A stretch of DNA of 64,000 nucleotides from Salinispirillum sp. LH 10-3-1 (GTDB lineage: Bacteria > Pseudomonadota > Gammaproteobacteria > Pseudomonadales > Natronospirillaceae). Location: assembly GCF_030643825.1 (NCBI RefSeq), contig NZ_CP101717.1, positions 744,001 through 808,000 on the forward strand. The letters are read 5' to 3'. The first letter of the stretch is position 1, and each line of letters begins with the position of its first letter. The notes under the pieces are model-generated. The model was given only the letters and a program-made list of their open reading frames with translations. It was not told the DNA's origin and did no database searches. This document shows positions 30,407-41,178 of this stretch, in pieces. The translations under genes were made by a program, and so were the position numbers.

Positions 30407-31948
30407 ATGGCTGGTTCCCGCCTACTAAAAAGCTCCGCGATTGTCAGTGCCGGTACCATGACGTCACGCGTGCTCGGGCTGGTACGTGACGTCGTCATGG
30501 CCGCCGTACTGGGCGCCACCAACGCCGCCGATGCGTTTTACGTCGCGTTCAAAATCCCTAACTTCTTCCGCCGCCTGTTTGCCGAAGGCGCGTTCGCACA
30601 GGCTTTTGTGCCGGTGCTGGCAGAGTATAAAGAAGAAGGTGGCTTGGCGGCTGTACAGGCGTTGGTCAATCGCGTCTTTATGGCGCTGGGTTTCTCGTTG
30701 TTTGTGGTCTGTACATTGGCCTTAATAGCCGCACCAGGCATAACATGGTTATTTGCCTCGGGTTTTCACCAATACCCCGACAAACTGGCCCTGACCACCG
30801 AACTGATCCGCATCACCTTTCCTTATTTAGGCTTTATTTCGCTGACCGCCTTTGCGGGCGGCATTCTGAACACCTATGGGCGCTACGCCATTCCGGCGTT
30901 AACGCCTGTATTGCTTAACCTAAGCTTAATAGGCGCGGCTTTTTGGCTAACGCCCTATGTGCCCACCCCTGCACACGCTTTTGCGTGGGGCGTGTTTATT
31001 GCCGGGGTGGCGCAGTTGCTGTTTCAGGCACCGTTCTTGGTGCAGTTGTCGTTGTTGCCGAAACCGGTATGGGACTGGCGACACCCCGGTGTCACGCGGA
31101 TTCTGAAATTAATGGCCCCGGCAATGCTGGGGGTGAGCGTGGCGCAGATCAATTTGCTGCTCGATACCGTGCTGGCTTCTTGGTTGGAAGCGGGCAGCGT
31201 GGCGTGGCTGTATTACTCGGACCGTTTGGTTGAATTACCGCTGGGTGTCATCGGTATCGCCATTGCCACTGTAGTGCTGCCGTCGCTGTCGGCAGAAGTT
31301 GCCAAAAAAGACGACACCGCCTTCCGTGACAGCCTGCATTGGGCCACGCGCATTGTGCTGTTGCTGGGTGTGCCCGCGGCCGTCGCCTTAGCGGTGCTGG
31401 CGGTGCCCATTCTCAGTACGCTGTTCTTCTACGGTGCAATGACGGCGAATGACGTCACACGCAGTGCGCACAGTTTGATGGCGTACAGCGGTGGCTTGGT
31501 GGCCTTTATGCTGGTGAAAGTGTTGGCCCCCGGATTTTTCAGCCGACAGGACATGCGTACGCCGGTACGCATTGCCATCATCGCCTTGGTGGCCAACATG
31601 GTGTTTAACCTGATACTGATCTGGCCGTTGGCGCACGTCGGGTTAGCATTGGCGACTACGATGTCCGCCTGGCTGAACGCCGGACTCTTGGCCGCCGGTT
31701 TAACCAAAGTGGGTTTGTTTAACCCAATCGCTTTGTTGCGCCATCCGCGTACCCTGGGTGTGTTAATGGCCTCGGGCGCTATGGCGGCGGTATTGTGGGC
31801 GCTGATGCCGGGCACGCAATGGTGGTTAGATGCCGAGCTGTGGGGGCGAGTCCGCGCGTTAACGGCACTGGTGGTCGTAGGCATGTTGGTTTATGCGGTG
31901 GCGTTACTCGCCACTGGATGGCGTTTGCGGCATCTGACGCGCCAATAG
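30407..31948 (+). CDS. murJ: Lipid II flippase MurJ
   Basis: Transports lipid II across the inner membrane for peptidoglycan synthesis. The start 'AGSRLLKSSAIVSAGTMTSR' followed by 'VLGLVRDVVMAAVLG' is the usual MurJ N-terminus; an upstream in-frame ATG exists but gives an atypical extension. The 513-aa chain has about 14 membrane segments. Conserved charged positions are seen in 'NFFRRLFAEGAFAQAFVPVL' and 'GVSVAQINLLLDTVLASWLE'. In many relatives ribF-ileS-lspA follow murJ directly. Here ndh and clpB have been placed between. Confidence 0.95.
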   Translation: MAGSRLLKSSAIVSAGTMTSRVLGLVRDVVMAAVLGATNAADAFYVAFKIPNFFRRLFAEGAFAQAFVPVLAEYKEEGGLAAVQALVNRVFMALGFSLFVVCTLALIAAPGITWLFASGFHQYPDKLALTTELIRITFPYLGFISLTAFAGGILNTYGRYAIPALTPVLLNLSLIGAAFWLTPYVPTPAHAFAWGVFIAGVAQLLFQAPFLVQLSLLPKPVWDWRHPGVTRILKLMAPAMLGVSVAQINLLLDTVLASWLEAGSVAWLYYSDRLVELPLGVIGIAIATVVLPSLSAEVAKKDDTAFRDSLHWATRIVLLLGVPAAVALAVLAVPILSTLFFYGAMTANDVTRSAHSLMAYSGGLVAFMLVKVLAPGFFSRQDMRTPVRIAIIALVANMVFNLILIWPLAHVGLALATTMSAWLNAGLLAAGLTKVGLFNPIALLRHPRTLGVLMASGAMAAVLWALMPGTQWWLDAELWGRVRALTALVVVGMLVYAVALLATGWRLRHLTRQ

Positions 31949-31970
31949 CAATTCTTCGCGCCGCTTGTGT

Positions 31971-32116
31971 GGAGAGGGCTGCGATCCTACGTCGAACCTT
32001 ACCGTATACCTCTTCGCGCAGAGGGCTGCGCTCCTACGTTGAAGCTTACCTGTAGGAGGGCTGCGCTCCTACTGGCCGAACCTTGCCCGTAGGAGGCCAG
32101 CCCCCTGGCCGAACCC
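31971..32116. repeat. Array of four Pseudomonas-type REP units
   Basis: Between the convergent murJ and ndh stops there are four related units: about 31971-32000, 32016-32045, 32049-32082 and 32085-32116. Two types alternate, one with AGGGCTGCGCTCCTACGT and one with GTAGGAGGCCAGC-type hairpin arms (GGCCAG...CTGGCC) ending CCGAACC. They resemble the GTAGGAGC...GCTCGCGAA REPs of Pseudomonas. The layout suggests a mobile BIME-like array spread by a RAYT transposase elsewhere. Confidence 0.85.
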
Positions 32117-32119
32117 TCT

Positions 32120-33415
32120 CTAATGCAACTTCAAACGCGGTTTCAAAATGTGATTCACCCGCTTCACAACGGCAATCAAAATCATCCGCAGCCAGCCGTG
32201 CAACGCGAGCTGATGCAGGCGATACAGCGAGATATACATCACCCGCGCCAAGCGTCCTTCAATCATCATGCTGCCCTTGGTCAGGTTGCCCATCAGGCTA
32301 CCGACCGTGCTGTAGTGACTGAGGGAGATCAGCGAGCCATGATCTTTGTACTCAAAGGCCTTCAATGGCTTGCCAGCCAGTGTCGCTACAATATTGCGAT
32401 ACACTAAGGAAGCCATTTGGTGCGCTGATTGCGCGCGCGGCGGTACCCACTTGCGATCGGGCAGCGGACAGGCGGCGCAGTCGCCAATCACATGAATGTG
32501 TGCATCGTCGGCCGGGTTCAGGTGGGTATTAACGACGACCTGATTAGCGCGGTTGGTTTCCAATCCGCCGATTTGGTGCATGAAGTCCGGGGCTTTGATG
32601 CCCGCCGCCCACACCATCAAGTCACTGGCGATCAGTTCACCGTCTGCGGTGTGCAGCCCCAAATCATCGGCTTTAACAACCTTGGCCTGTGTCCGTACAT
32701 CCACACCCAGCGCGCGCAGCTCTTGTTGCGCGGACAAGGCAATGCGGTCCGGCAGCGCCGGTAAAATGCGTTGGCCCGCCTCCAGCAAGGTAACTTTTAA
32801 GTGCTTGAGTGACACACGGTCGAGCCCATACACCTTGAACAGTTCCGCCGCATTGTAGAGTTCTGCCGCCAGCTCGACGCCCGTCGCACCACCGCCCACA
32901 ATGGCGATGTTCAACTGGGCTTCGGGAAACGTTTCCAACTGTTGATCCAAGCGCAAAAAGCCGTGCACCAAGCGCTGTCGAAAACGCTCGGCTTGCTGGT
33001 GCGTGTCGAGAAAGATGCAGTGCTCGGCAATGCCTTCTACGCCGAAGTCGTTCGATACCGAGCCAATGGCGAGCACCAGATGGTCGTAGTTGAGCGTCCG
33101 TTCCGGCAAAACGTCTTTGCCTTCTGGCGACTGTAAGGGCGACAGCGTAATGGTTTTGGCCGTGCGGTCCAGTTGGCTCATGGTGCCGAGCACGAAGCGA
33201 AAGTGGTGGTTGTGCGCGTGCGCGCGGTAACTGACTTCGTCGACCCCGGCGTCGAGCGAGCCAGTGGCAACTTCGTGCAGCAGTGGTTTCCAGATGTGCG
33301 TTTGGTTGCGATCCACCAGAGTGATTTGAGCGCGCTTGCGTTTACCCAGTTTGCGCCCTAGGCGCGTTGCTAGGCCAAGGCCGCCGGCCCCTCCACCAAC
33401 GATGACAATGTGCAT
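32120..33415 (-). CDS. ndh: Type II NADH dehydrogenase
   Basis: A 431-aa flavoprotein that transfers electrons from NADH to quinone without proton pumping. The first Rossmann motif is '[18 protein letters not shown]' and the second is '[18 protein letters not shown]'. '[16 protein letters not shown]', '[14 protein letters not shown]' and '[12 protein letters not shown]' are typical for NDH-2. A hydrophobic or amphipathic C-terminus (about 400-431) would attach it to the inner membrane. It stands alone, convergent with murJ through a REP array. The gap to clpB (253 bp) contains the clpB promoter. Confidence 0.95.
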   Translation of the reverse strand: MHIVIVGGGAGGLGLATRLGRKLGKRKRAQITLVDRNQTHIWKPLLHEVATGSLDAGVDEVSYRAHAHNHHFRFVLGTMSQLDRTAKTITLSPLQSPEGKDVLPERTLNYDHLVLAIGSVSNDFGVEGIAEHCIFLDTHQQAERFRQRLVHGFLRLDQQLETFPEAQLNIAIVGGGATGVELAAELYNAAELFKVYGLDRVSLKHLKVTLLEAGQRILPALPDRIALSAQQELRALGVDVRTQAKVVKADDLGLHTADGELIASDLMVWAAGIKAPDFMHQIGGLETNRANQVVVNTHLNPADDAHIHVIGDCAACPLPDRKWVPPRAQSAHQMASLVYRNIVATLAGKPLKAFEYKDHGSLISLSHYSTVGSLMGNLTKGSMMIEGRLARVMYISLYRLHQLALHGWLRMILIAVVKRVNHILKPRLKLH

Positions 33416-33600
33416 GATGACATGCTCCCTTCAATTGAAAATCCGTGGGGCGCGCCAAGTGCTCTAAACTGGTAACGATAAGCAACGTGCTGCCCGAGGG
33501 TTGATCATGCGCGCTTATAGCGAGCGAAACAAGCGCCGACTGTGGGGTGAACTTAGCTCGCTTGATTGATCCAGCTCAATGGTTTAGCGGTACTCGGTAG

Positions 33601-33628
33601 TTGAAAAGCGCGAGTTACTCCCCCATAA
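33601..33628 (+). promoter_or_regulatory. Sigma-32 heat-shock promoter of clpB
   Basis: TTGAAA (33601-33606), 14 bp, then CCCCATAA (33621-33628) match the CTTGAAA-N11-16-CCCCATNT heat-shock consensus nearly perfectly, the preceding base being G. It is 40 bp before the clpB start, which has an AGGAGG ribosome site. clpB is a classical sigma-32 target. Confidence 0.85.
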
Positions 33629-33668
33629 CTACAGCAATTCAAGAATTTGTTCCTACAGGAGGAGCACC

Positions 33669-36242
33669 ATGCGTATTGATCGCCTGACCAGCAAGCTTCA
33701 GCTGGCACTGTCTGACGCGCAGTCAATTGCCGTCGGTCGAGACCATAATTTCATTGAGCCGGCGCACTTGCTGCTCGCCTTGCTTGACCAGCAAGGGTCG
33801 AGCATCTTGCCCATGTTACGTCACGCGAACGTCAGTCCGGCCAAGTTGCGCGCCGCGACGGAAGAATACCTGCAACAAATGCCCACCATCGACAACCACG
33901 ATGGCGACGTGCACATGTCGAATGACTTGGGCCGCGTGATGAACATGGCCGATAAGCTGGCGCAGAAAAAGCAGGATCAGTTCTTGTCCAGCGAGCTCGT
34001 ATTGCTTGCCATGACACAAGACAAAAGCAGCATCGCTCGTTTGCTGGCAGACAGTGGCCTAACCGCCGCTGCGTTGGAGTCCGCGATTGAAACCGTACGC
34101 AATGGTGACAAAGTAGATTCGCAGGAATCCGAAGACGCTCGGCAAGCGCTCGATAAATACACCGTGAATCTGACCGATCGTGCTTTGCAGGGCAAGTTGG
34201 ACCCGGTGATCGGTCGCGACGACGAAATTCGCCGTACCATTCAGGTATTACAGCGTCGCCGTAAAAACAACCCCGTGCTGATCGGTGAGCCTGGCGTGGG
34301 TAAAACTGCGATTGTGGAAGGCTTGGCGCAGCGTATTGTGAACGGTGAGGTGCCCGAAAGCCTTAAGAACAAACAAGTATTGTCGCTCGACTTGGGCTCC
34401 TTGTTGGCCGGGGCAAAGTATCGCGGTGAATTTGAAGAGCGCTTAAAATCGGTGCTTAACGAATTGGCCAAGCAAGACGGCCAGATCATCCTGTTCATCG
34501 ACGAATTGCACACCATGGTCGGCGCCGGTAAAGGCGAAGGCGCGTTGGACGCCGGTAACATGCTGAAACCTGCCTTGGCACGCGGAGAGCTGCACTGTGT
34601 GGGCGCCACTACGCTGAACGAATACCGCCAATACATTGAGAAAGACGGCGCGCTGGAACGTCGCTTCCAGAAGGTGCTGGTGGAAGAGCCAGGCGAAGAG
34701 GCCGCTATTGCCATTATGCGCGGGCTGAAAGAGGCCTATGAGGTGCACCATGGCGTGAACATCACCGACTCGGCATTGATCTCTGCCGTCACCCTGTCGC
34801 AGCGTTACATCACCGACCGCCAACTGCCGGATAAAGCGATTGATTTGATCGACGAAGCGGCCAGTCGCATCCGGATGGAAATTGACTCCAAGCCAGAGTC
34901 GATGGACCGTTTGGAACGCCGCTTGATTCAGCTCAAGATCGAAGCCGAAGCCTTGAAGAAAGAAGAGGATGCGGCGGCACGTAAACGGCTGGAGCAACTG
35001 CGTAAAACCATTACTCAAGTGGAGCGCGAGTACGCCGATTTAGACGAAATCTGGAATACCGAAAAGGCTTCTTTGCAAGGCTCGCAGAAGATCAAAGAGC
35101 AATTAGAAGAAGCGCGCAAACAAATCGAAGCGGCGCGCCGTAAAGGTGATTTGGCGCTGATGTCAGAATTGCAGTACGGCCGCATTCCCGACCTGGAGCG
35201 CCAGTTAGATATGGCCAGCCAAGCCGAAATGATGGACATGCAGTTGCTGCACAACAAGGTAACGGAAGAGTCCATTGCGCAGGTCATTGCGCGCTGGACC
35301 GGCATTCCGGTGGAAAAAATGCTCGAAGGCGAGCGCGACAAATTGGTACGCATGGAGGAGGCGCTGCACGCCAAGGTCATTGGCCAGCACGAAGCCGTGG
35401 TGTCGGTGTCCAACGCAGTGCGGCGTTCGCGTTCGGGCTTGTCTGACCCGAATCGTCCCAATGGCTCGTTCCTGTTCTTGGGGCCGACTGGGGTGGGTAA
35501 AACCGAACTGTGCAAAGCCTTGGCGGAATTCTTGTTTGATACGCAAGACGCCATGGTGCGCATTGATATGTCGGAATTTATGGAGAAGCATTCGGTCGCG
35601 CGCTTGGTCGGTGCGCCTCCGGGCTACGTCGGCTACGAAGAGGGCGGTTATTTGACCGAAGCCGTGCGCCGTCGCCCGTACAGCGTGATTCTGCTCGACG
35701 AAGTGGAAAAAGCGCACCCTGACGTATTCAATATCCTCTTGCAGGTGTTGGATGACGGTCGTCTGACCGATGGGCAGGGCCGCACCGTGGACTTCCGCAA
35801 TACGGTGATTGTGATGACCTCGAACTTGGGCAGCGATGTCATTCAGACGCTGGCGGGCGAGGCCAATTACGCCGCCATGAAGAGCGCGGTAATGGATGTG
35901 GTGGGCACGCATTTCCGCCCCGAGTTCATCAACCGGGTGGACGAAATTGTGGTCTTTCACCCGCTGGAAGAAACGCAGATTCGGGGCATTGCCGAAATTC
36001 AACTGGGCATGTTGCGTAAGCGGTTGGGCGAGCAGCAATTGGGCTTGAGCTTGACCGATGTCGCCATGAGCTTGTTGTGTGAAGCGGGTTATGACCCCGT
36101 GTACGGGGCACGTCCGTTGAAGCGCAGCATTCAGCGCGAAGTCGAAAACCCATTGGCAACGGCCTTGTTGAAGGGTGAGTTTGCGCCGGGTGAGACGATC
36201 CAGGTGGATGTGCAAGACGGCGTTCTGACCTTCAACTCTTAG
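33669..36242 (+). CDS. clpB: ClpB disaggregase
   Basis: An 857-aa Hsp100 ATPase that works with DnaK to rescue aggregated proteins. The N-terminal domain ('[20 protein letters not shown]') is followed by nucleotide-binding domain 1 with Walker A 'GEPGVGKT' at about residue 206 and '[13 protein letters not shown]'. The coiled-coil middle domain (about 410-525) and domain 2 with '[20 protein letters not shown]' come next. Pore loop 'YRGEFEERL' and the C-terminal '[19 protein letters not shown]' are intact. It is monocistronic behind a sigma-32 promoter, with REP sequences after the stop. Confidence 0.98.
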   Translation: MRIDRLTSKLQLALSDAQSIAVGRDHNFIEPAHLLLALLDQQGSSILPMLRHANVSPAKLRAATEEYLQQMPTIDNHDGDVHMSNDLGRVMNMADKLAQKKQDQFLSSELVLLAMTQDKSSIARLLADSGLTAAALESAIETVRNGDKVDSQESEDARQALDKYTVNLTDRALQGKLDPVIGRDDEIRRTIQVLQRRRKNNPVLIGEPGVGKTAIVEGLAQRIVNGEVPESLKNKQVLSLDLGSLLAGAKYRGEFEERLKSVLNELAKQDGQIILFIDELHTMVGAGKGEGALDAGNMLKPALARGELHCVGATTLNEYRQYIEKDGALERRFQKVLVEEPGEEAAIAIMRGLKEAYEVHHGVNITDSALISAVTLSQRYITDRQLPDKAIDLIDEAASRIRMEIDSKPESMDRLERRLIQLKIEAEALKKEEDAAARKRLEQLRKTITQVEREYADLDEIWNTEKASLQGSQKIKEQLEEARKQIEAARRKGDLALMSELQYGRIPDLERQLDMASQAEMMDMQLLHNKVTEESIAQVIARWTGIPVEKMLEGERDKLVRMEEALHAKVIGQHEAVVSVSNAVRRSRSGLSDPNRPNGSFLFLGPTGVGKTELCKALAEFLFDTQDAMVRIDMSEFMEKHSVARLVGAPPGYVGYEEGGYLTEAVRRRPYSVILLDEVEKAHPDVFNILLQVLDDGRLTDGQGRTVDFRNTVIVMTSNLGSDVIQTLAGEANYAAMKSAVMDVVGTHFRPEFINRVDEIVVFHPLEETQIRGIAEIQLGMLRKRLGEQQLGLSLTDVAMSLLCEAGYDPVYGARPLKRSIQREVENPLATALLKGEFAPGETIQVDVQDGVLTFNS

Positions 36243-36272
36243 CCTTGGATGCGCGCTGGCCCCTCGGTGATT

Positions 36273-36341
36273 GTTCGCGCAGAGGGCTGCGCTCCTACGT
36301 CGAACCGTACCCGTAGGAGGCCAGCCCCCTGGCCGAACCCC
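36273..36341. repeat. Pair of Pseudomonas-type REP units
   Basis: Two units after clpB reproduce the order seen at 32016-32116: one AGAGGGCTGCGCTCCTACGT type and one GTAGGAGGCCAGCCCCCTGG type. The near identity of the two pairs over about 60 bp suggests that the pair, not the single unit, is the copied element. Confidence 0.85.
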
Positions 36342-36393
36342 AGCGCGGCTACCGGCAACCATAACACCGGTAGCCGCACGTCTTTATGCTCGC

Positions 36394-36399
36394 TATAAT
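36394..36399 (+). promoter_or_regulatory. Candidate -10 box of the ribF-ileS-lspA operon
   Basis: A consensus TATAAT lies 28 bp upstream of ribF. The matching -35 region (about 36371-36376) is poor, so only the -10 element is proposed. It would drive ribF and the four downstream genes. Confidence 0.45.
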
Positions 36400-36427
36400 G
36401 GCGCACCTTTAAACAGAAAGTATATTT

Positions 36428-37369
36428 GTGAAGTTACTGCGAGGCAGCCAGTCGGGCTCACGTCCGCAACAGTCCACAGTGGTTACCGTCGGTAACTTCG
36501 ATGGTGTGCACCTAGGGCATCAGCAATTGCTGAGTGCGCTGCGCGACTACGGGTTTAAACATCAGCTGGAAACGGCCGTCGTCCTGTTTGAGCCGCAGCC
36601 CAAGGAGTACTTTCTCGGCACTGAAGCGCCACCTCGTTTGTCATCTTTACGTGAAAAATTAACCCTTTTGAAAGCCTTTGGCATTGATTGGGTGTGGGTG
36701 GTGCGGTTCAATCAGGCGTTCGCCGCGCAAACACCAGAAGCCTTTATTGACCGTTATTTGGTGGAGGGGTTAAAGGCCCGGCATGTGGTGGTGGGCGACG
36801 ACTTCCGGTTTGGCAGTCAGCGGCGCGGCGACCTGGCCCTGTTGCAAGCGGTTGGACGGGACCACCAATTCAGCGCCGAAGGCACGGGCTCTTTTGTCGC
36901 TGCCGACCAGCGTGTTAGCAGTACAGCGATTCGCGATGCTTTGCTCGCGGGTGATATGGCATTGGCGGAGTCCTTACTGGGCCGTCCCTATAGTTTGGCT
37001 GGCCGCGTGATCCACGGGCAGCAACTGGGCCGCAAACTCGGCTTTCCGACCGCCAACATCGGCCTAGGGCGCTATCGTCGTGCAGTGAACGGTGTGTACA
37101 GTGTTTGGGTGCAGATTGGTGAGCGCGCCGAGCGCTTGCCCGGCGTGGCGAACGTAGGGGTAAAGCCCAGCTTTTCCCATCTCGCGCCCCTGTTAGAAGT
37201 GCATTTGTTGGATCAGAGTATTGACCTCTATGGTCAGGTGCTAAACGTAGAGTTTGTAGAAAAAATTCGCGATGCGCGCAAGTTCGATACACTCGCAGAC
37301 TTGCAAGCACACATTCAGAAAGATACCGAAACCGCTCGCGCTCAACTGGCGCGACAGAGGAATGAATAG
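36428..37369 (+). CDS. ribF: Bifunctional riboflavin kinase/FAD synthetase
   Basis: Makes FMN from riboflavin and then FAD. The GTG-started, 313-aa protein has the adenylyltransferase domain ('VTVGNFDGVHLGHQQLLSAL', 'VVGDDFRFGSQRRGD', 'VSSTAIRDALLAGDM') and the C-terminal kinase domain ('GRKLGFPTANIGL', 'GVANVGVKPSF', 'EVHLLDQSIDLYG'). FAD demand should be high given the many flavoproteins in the neighbourhood. It is followed by ileS after 6 bp, the conserved gammaproteobacterial order. Confidence 0.97.
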   Translation: MKLLRGSQSGSRPQQSTVVTVGNFDGVHLGHQQLLSALRDYGFKHQLETAVVLFEPQPKEYFLGTEAPPRLSSLREKLTLLKAFGIDWVWVVRFNQAFAAQTPEAFIDRYLVEGLKARHVVVGDDFRFGSQRRGDLALLQAVGRDHQFSAEGTGSFVAADQRVSSTAIRDALLAGDMALAESLLGRPYSLAGRVIHGQQLGRKLGFPTANIGLGRYRRAVNGVYSVWVQIGERAERLPGVANVGVKPSFSHLAPLLEVHLLDQSIDLYGQVLNVEFVEKIRDARKFDTLADLQAHIQKDTETARAQLARQRNE

Positions 37370-37375
37370 AAGGCC

Positions 37376-40186
37376 ATGACTGACTATAAAGCCACACTGA
37401 ACCTGCCCGATACCGAGTTTCCCATGCGTGGCAATTTGCCACAGCGCGAGCCTGAGCGCCTGCAACAGTGGGCCGAGCAGGATATTTATCAGAAAATTCG
37501 TGCGTACGCGGCTGGTCGTCCTAAATTCATTCTGCACGACGGCCCTCCGTACGCCAATGGCGACATTCACATCGGCCATGCGGTAAACAAAGTTTTAAAA
37601 GACATGATCGTCAAATCGCGCGGTTTCATGGGCTTTGATGCGCCCTATGTGCCCGGCTGGGACTGCCACGGCCTACCCATCGAACACAAAGTAGAAACCA
37701 TGATTGGTCGTGCGGGCGACAAGGTCGACCACAAAACCTTTCGGGCTAAATGCCGTGAATACGCGCTGAAGCAAGTGGATGGTCAGCGCGAAGCCTTTAA
37801 ACGCTTGGGTATCTTTGGCGACTGGGACAATCCGTACCTGACGCTCGATAAAAAAGTTGAAGCAGACATCATCCGCGCTTTGGGCGACATCGCCAAAAAT
37901 GGCCACCTGCATAAAGGCTTTAAGCCGGTGTATTGGAGTGTGGTGGGCGGCTCGGCCTTGGCAGAAGCGGAAGTCGAGTATCAGGAAAAGACTTCGCAAG
38001 CCATCGATGTGGGTTACCCTGTTGTTGATTCCGCCAAATGGGCCGCGGCCTTTGGTGAAGTGGGCAAGCTGAGCGATGCCAGCGTGGTGATCTGGACCAC
38101 CACTCCATGGACCATCCCCTCCAGCTTGGCCGTAAGCGCCCACCCAACGGTGGAATACGCCTTGGTGAAAGCCAATGGCAAGCATTACGTGCTGGCACGT
38201 GATCTGGTGGACGAAGCAGCCAAGCGCTACGAATGGCAGGACACCAAGGTGGAAGCGCTCACTCGCGGTGCTGCACTGGAAGGCTTGCTGATGCGTCACC
38301 CTTTCTACGAACGCGATGTGCCCATGCTGTTGGGTGAGCACGTGACCACCGATGCCGGTACCGGCTTTGTACACACCGCGCCCGACCACGGCGTGGACGA
38401 CTTCATAGTGTGCCGCAAATACGGCATTGAAACCATCAACCCCATCGATGACGGTGGTTTGTACCGCGACCACATCGAAGGCTTTGCCGGTCAGCACGTT
38501 TATAAAGTCGATGCGCCCATCATCGAACGATTGCAAGCGGCGGGCAACTTGGTGGCCCACGAGACAATCAAGCACCAGTATGCACATTGCTGGCGTACCA
38601 AAACCCCCTTGATCTATCGCGCCACACCACAGTGGTTTGTGTCGATGAGCAAGAACAACCTGCGTGATCAAGCATTGGACGCCATCAAAGACGTGCGCTG
38701 GGTGCCTGCGTGGGGCCAAAACCGCATTGAAGCCATGATCGAGCAGAGCCCAGACTGGTGTATCTCCCGTCAGCGTACCTGGGGCGTGCCGATCTGTTTG
38801 TTCGTGCATAAAACCACGGGCGAGTTACACCCACGTACGCAGGATATCATCGAACAGGTCGCGCAGCGGGTTGAGCAAGACGGTATGGATGCGTGGTGGG
38901 AGTACGATTCCGCCGAACTGCTGGGTGCCGATGTTGACGACTATGAAAAAGTCACCGACACCTTGGACGTGTGGTTTGATTCGGGCGTGACGCATGCCAG
39001 CGTGCTGCGTAAGCGTCCTGAGCTGGGTCAGTACCCGGCCGACATGTATCTTGAAGGTTCAGACCAACACCGTGGTTGGTTCCAATCGTCGCTGAAAACC
39101 GGTATCGCCATCAACGGCACAGCCCCTTATAAGCAGGTGCTGACACACGGTTTTACCGTGGACGAAAACGGCCGCAAGATGTCCAAGTCCATCGGTAACA
39201 TCGTTGAGCCACAGAAGATCAACAATACGCTGGGCGCGGATGTCTTGCGCTTATGGATTGCATCGACCGATTACAGCGGCGACATGAGCTGTTCGGAAGA
39301 CATCTTGAAGCGTTCATCTGACGCCTATCGTCGTATTCGTAACACTTGTCGGTTCTTGTTGTCGAACATGGCAGGCTTTGACCCGGCGACCGATTTGGTG
39401 CCGATGGACGACATGCTGGCGCTGGATCGTTGGATGGTGCATCGCACGGCGCGTTTGCAGGCCGAGATTCACGACCACTACGACAACTACCAATTCCTGA
39501 ATGTGTACCAGCAGGTACATAACTTCTGTGTCTTGGAACTGGGTGGTTTCTACCTCGACATCATTAAAGATCGTCAATATACCACGCCGACCAATTCGTT
39601 GGCGCGCCGCAGTGCGCAGACGGCGCTGTATCACACGCTGCAAGCCATGGTGCGCTGGATAGCGCCCATCCTCAGCTTCACCGCTGAAGAATTGTGGGCC
39701 TATATGCCGGGTGAAAAAGCCGAGTCTGTGTTCTTGAACACCTGGTACGACGGTTTGGTTGAATTGCCCGATGACGCGGAATGGGGTGACGAGTTCTGGG
39801 AAACCTTGATGGAAGCCAAAGAAGGCACCAACAAAGTATTAGAGCTGGCTCGCAGCAATGGCATGAAAGGTGGCAGTTTGGGCGCTGAAGTGACGCTGTA
39901 TTGCACCAATGATAGGGCGGACGTTCTGCGTAAGCTGGGTGATGAACTGCGGTTTGTGCTCATCACCTCCGGCGCGACGGTGAAAGACCTAAATGAAGCA
40001 CCGGCAGAAGCGCAGGACAGCGATGTAGAAGGCCTGAAAGTGTTGGTTAAAGCGGCTTCCGGCACCAAGTGCGTGCGTTGCTGGCATCACCGTGAAGATG
40101 TGGGTAGCCATGCAGAACACCCCGAGTTGTGTGGCCGTTGCATCACCAATGTGGCCGGTGACGGTGAAGAGAGGTTGTACGCTTAA
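37376..40186 (+). CDS. ileS: Isoleucyl-tRNA synthetase
   Basis: At 936 aa it is a class I synthetase of the bacterial type. The HIGH motif is in '[18 protein letters not shown]' and the KMSKS motif in '[13 protein letters not shown]'. The editing domain includes '[15 protein letters not shown]'. The C-terminal zinc site '[11 protein letters not shown]' ... 'CGRCITNV' is complete. The bacterial form with its C-terminal zinc site is usually mupirocin-sensitive. Its stop overlaps the lspA start by one base (TAATG), so the two are translationally coupled. Confidence 0.98.
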   Translation: MTDYKATLNLPDTEFPMRGNLPQREPERLQQWAEQDIYQKIRAYAAGRPKFILHDGPPYANGDIHIGHAVNKVLKDMIVKSRGFMGFDAPYVPGWDCHGLPIEHKVETMIGRAGDKVDHKTFRAKCREYALKQVDGQREAFKRLGIFGDWDNPYLTLDKKVEADIIRALGDIAKNGHLHKGFKPVYWSVVGGSALAEAEVEYQEKTSQAIDVGYPVVDSAKWAAAFGEVGKLSDASVVIWTTTPWTIPSSLAVSAHPTVEYALVKANGKHYVLARDLVDEAAKRYEWQDTKVEALTRGAALEGLLMRHPFYERDVPMLLGEHVTTDAGTGFVHTAPDHGVDDFIVCRKYGIETINPIDDGGLYRDHIEGFAGQHVYKVDAPIIERLQAAGNLVAHETIKHQYAHCWRTKTPLIYRATPQWFVSMSKNNLRDQALDAIKDVRWVPAWGQNRIEAMIEQSPDWCISRQRTWGVPICLFVHKTTGELHPRTQDIIEQVAQRVEQDGMDAWWEYDSAELLGADVDDYEKVTDTLDVWFDSGVTHASVLRKRPELGQYPADMYLEGSDQHRGWFQSSLKTGIAINGTAPYKQVLTHGFTVDENGRKMSKSIGNIVEPQKINNTLGADVLRLWIASTDYSGDMSCSEDILKRSSDAYRRIRNTCRFLLSNMAGFDPATDLVPMDDMLALDRWMVHRTARLQAEIHDHYDNYQFLNVYQQVHNFCVLELGGFYLDIIKDRQYTTPTNSLARRSAQTALYHTLQAMVRWIAPILSFTAEELWAYMPGEKAESVFLNTWYDGLVELPDDAEWGDEFWETLMEAKEGTNKVLELARSNGMKGGSLGAEVTLYCTNDRADVLRKLGDELRFVLITSGATVKDLNEAPAEAQDSDVEGLKVLVKAASGTKCVRCWHHREDVGSHAEHPELCGRCITNVAGDGEERLYA

Positions 40187-40698
40187 TGACCGTCAGGATC
40201 AAAGGGTACGAGTTGCAAGCCAAACAAGCCATTTGGTTGTTGATTGCCGTGATAGTCATCGTGTTGGACCAGTGGACTAAATCTCTGGTGTCCAGTGCGT
40301 TGGCTTACGGCCAACGCATCAATGTGCTGCCGTTTCTCGACATTACCTATGTACACAACCCCGGAGCGGCGTTTAGCTTTTTGGCCAACGCCGGTGGCTG
40401 GCAGATCATCTTCTTTACTGCGATTGCCGTAGTGATGAGCATTGTGTTACTGGTCTGGACCTTAGTGTTGCCGCGTACCGCTAAATGGATGCCAGTCACC
40501 TTGACACTCATTATGGGTGGCGCCATTGGCAATGCCATTGATCGAGTGCGGTTTGGCTACGTGGAAGACTTCATTCTGGCGTATTGGCAGAACTGGTACT
40601 TTCCGGCGTTTAACGTGGCCGATGCCGCTATTTCTGTCGGGGCCGTTATGTTGCTGGTGGATGCATTCTGGTTGGATAAACGGCGCTCAGCCGTCTGA
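40186..40698 (+). CDS. lspA: Lipoprotein signal peptidase (signal peptidase II)
   Basis: A 170-aa inner-membrane aspartyl protease with four membrane helices that removes the signal peptide of diacylated prolipoproteins. The family motifs include 'VLDQWTKSLV', 'YVHNPGAAFSFLANAGGWQ' and the two catalytic aspartates in 'GGAIGNAIDRVRFG' and 'FPAFNVADAAISVG'. Position after ileS is the conserved order. Substrates in this window include BamD. Confidence 0.97.
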   Translation: MTVRIKGYELQAKQAIWLLIAVIVIVLDQWTKSLVSSALAYGQRINVLPFLDITYVHNPGAAFSFLANAGGWQIIFFTAIAVVMSIVLLVWTLVLPRTAKWMPVTLTLIMGGAIGNAIDRVRFGYVEDFILAYWQNWYFPAFNVADAAISVGAVMLLVDAFWLDKRRSAV

Positions 40699-40731
40699 TC
40701 AGTCCTTGAATAACGCAACGGGTAAAGATTC

Positions 40732-41175
40732 ATGCAAATAACGAATAATTCGCTGGTTACCTTGCACTTCTCTCTGGCGTTGCCGGACGGTGAAGTCATC
40801 GACAGCAACTTTGACGGCAGTGCCGCCACGTTTCAGATGGGCGATGGTAGCTTGCTGGAAGGTTTTGAAGCCTGCTTGCTGGGTTTAACCGCAGGCGATA
40901 AGAAAACGGTACAGATCGCCGCGCAAGAAGCCTTTGGCGAGCACATGGAAGACAATGTGCAGAACTTCAAACGGCACCAGTTTGGCGCTGATATGGTGTT
41001 GGAACCGGGCGTAGTTGTATCGTTCGCTGATGCCGCCGGTGCGGAACTGCCCGGTGTGGTCAGCCGTTTAGACGGCGACTACGTGACGGTGGACTTTAAT
41101 CATCCATTGGCGGGTAAAGACATCACCTTCTCGGTGTCTGTGGTCTCGGTGGCCGAGGCCCCGCAAGAGGTATAA
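40732..41175 (+). CDS. fkpB: FKBP-type peptidyl-prolyl isomerase (SlpA/FkpB)
   Basis: A 147-aa cytoplasmic isomerase of the SlyD/SlpA class, with an FKBP core interrupted by an insert-in-flap chaperone domain. Typical motifs are 'LHFSLALPDGEVIDSNF', 'FQMGDGSLLEGFEACLLGL', 'AFGEHMEDNVQNF' and 'VDFNHPLAGKDITFSV'. It lacks the His-rich tail of SlyD, which supports SlpA. The 4-bp spacing to ispH and position after lspA fit the conserved operon. Confidence 0.95.
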   Translation: MQITNNSLVTLHFSLALPDGEVIDSNFDGSAATFQMGDGSLLEGFEACLLGLTAGDKKTVQIAAQEAFGEHMEDNVQNFKRHQFGADMVLEPGVVVSFADAAGAELPGVVSRLDGDYVTVDFNHPLAGKDITFSVSVVSVAEAPQEV

Positions 41176-41178
41176 GGT

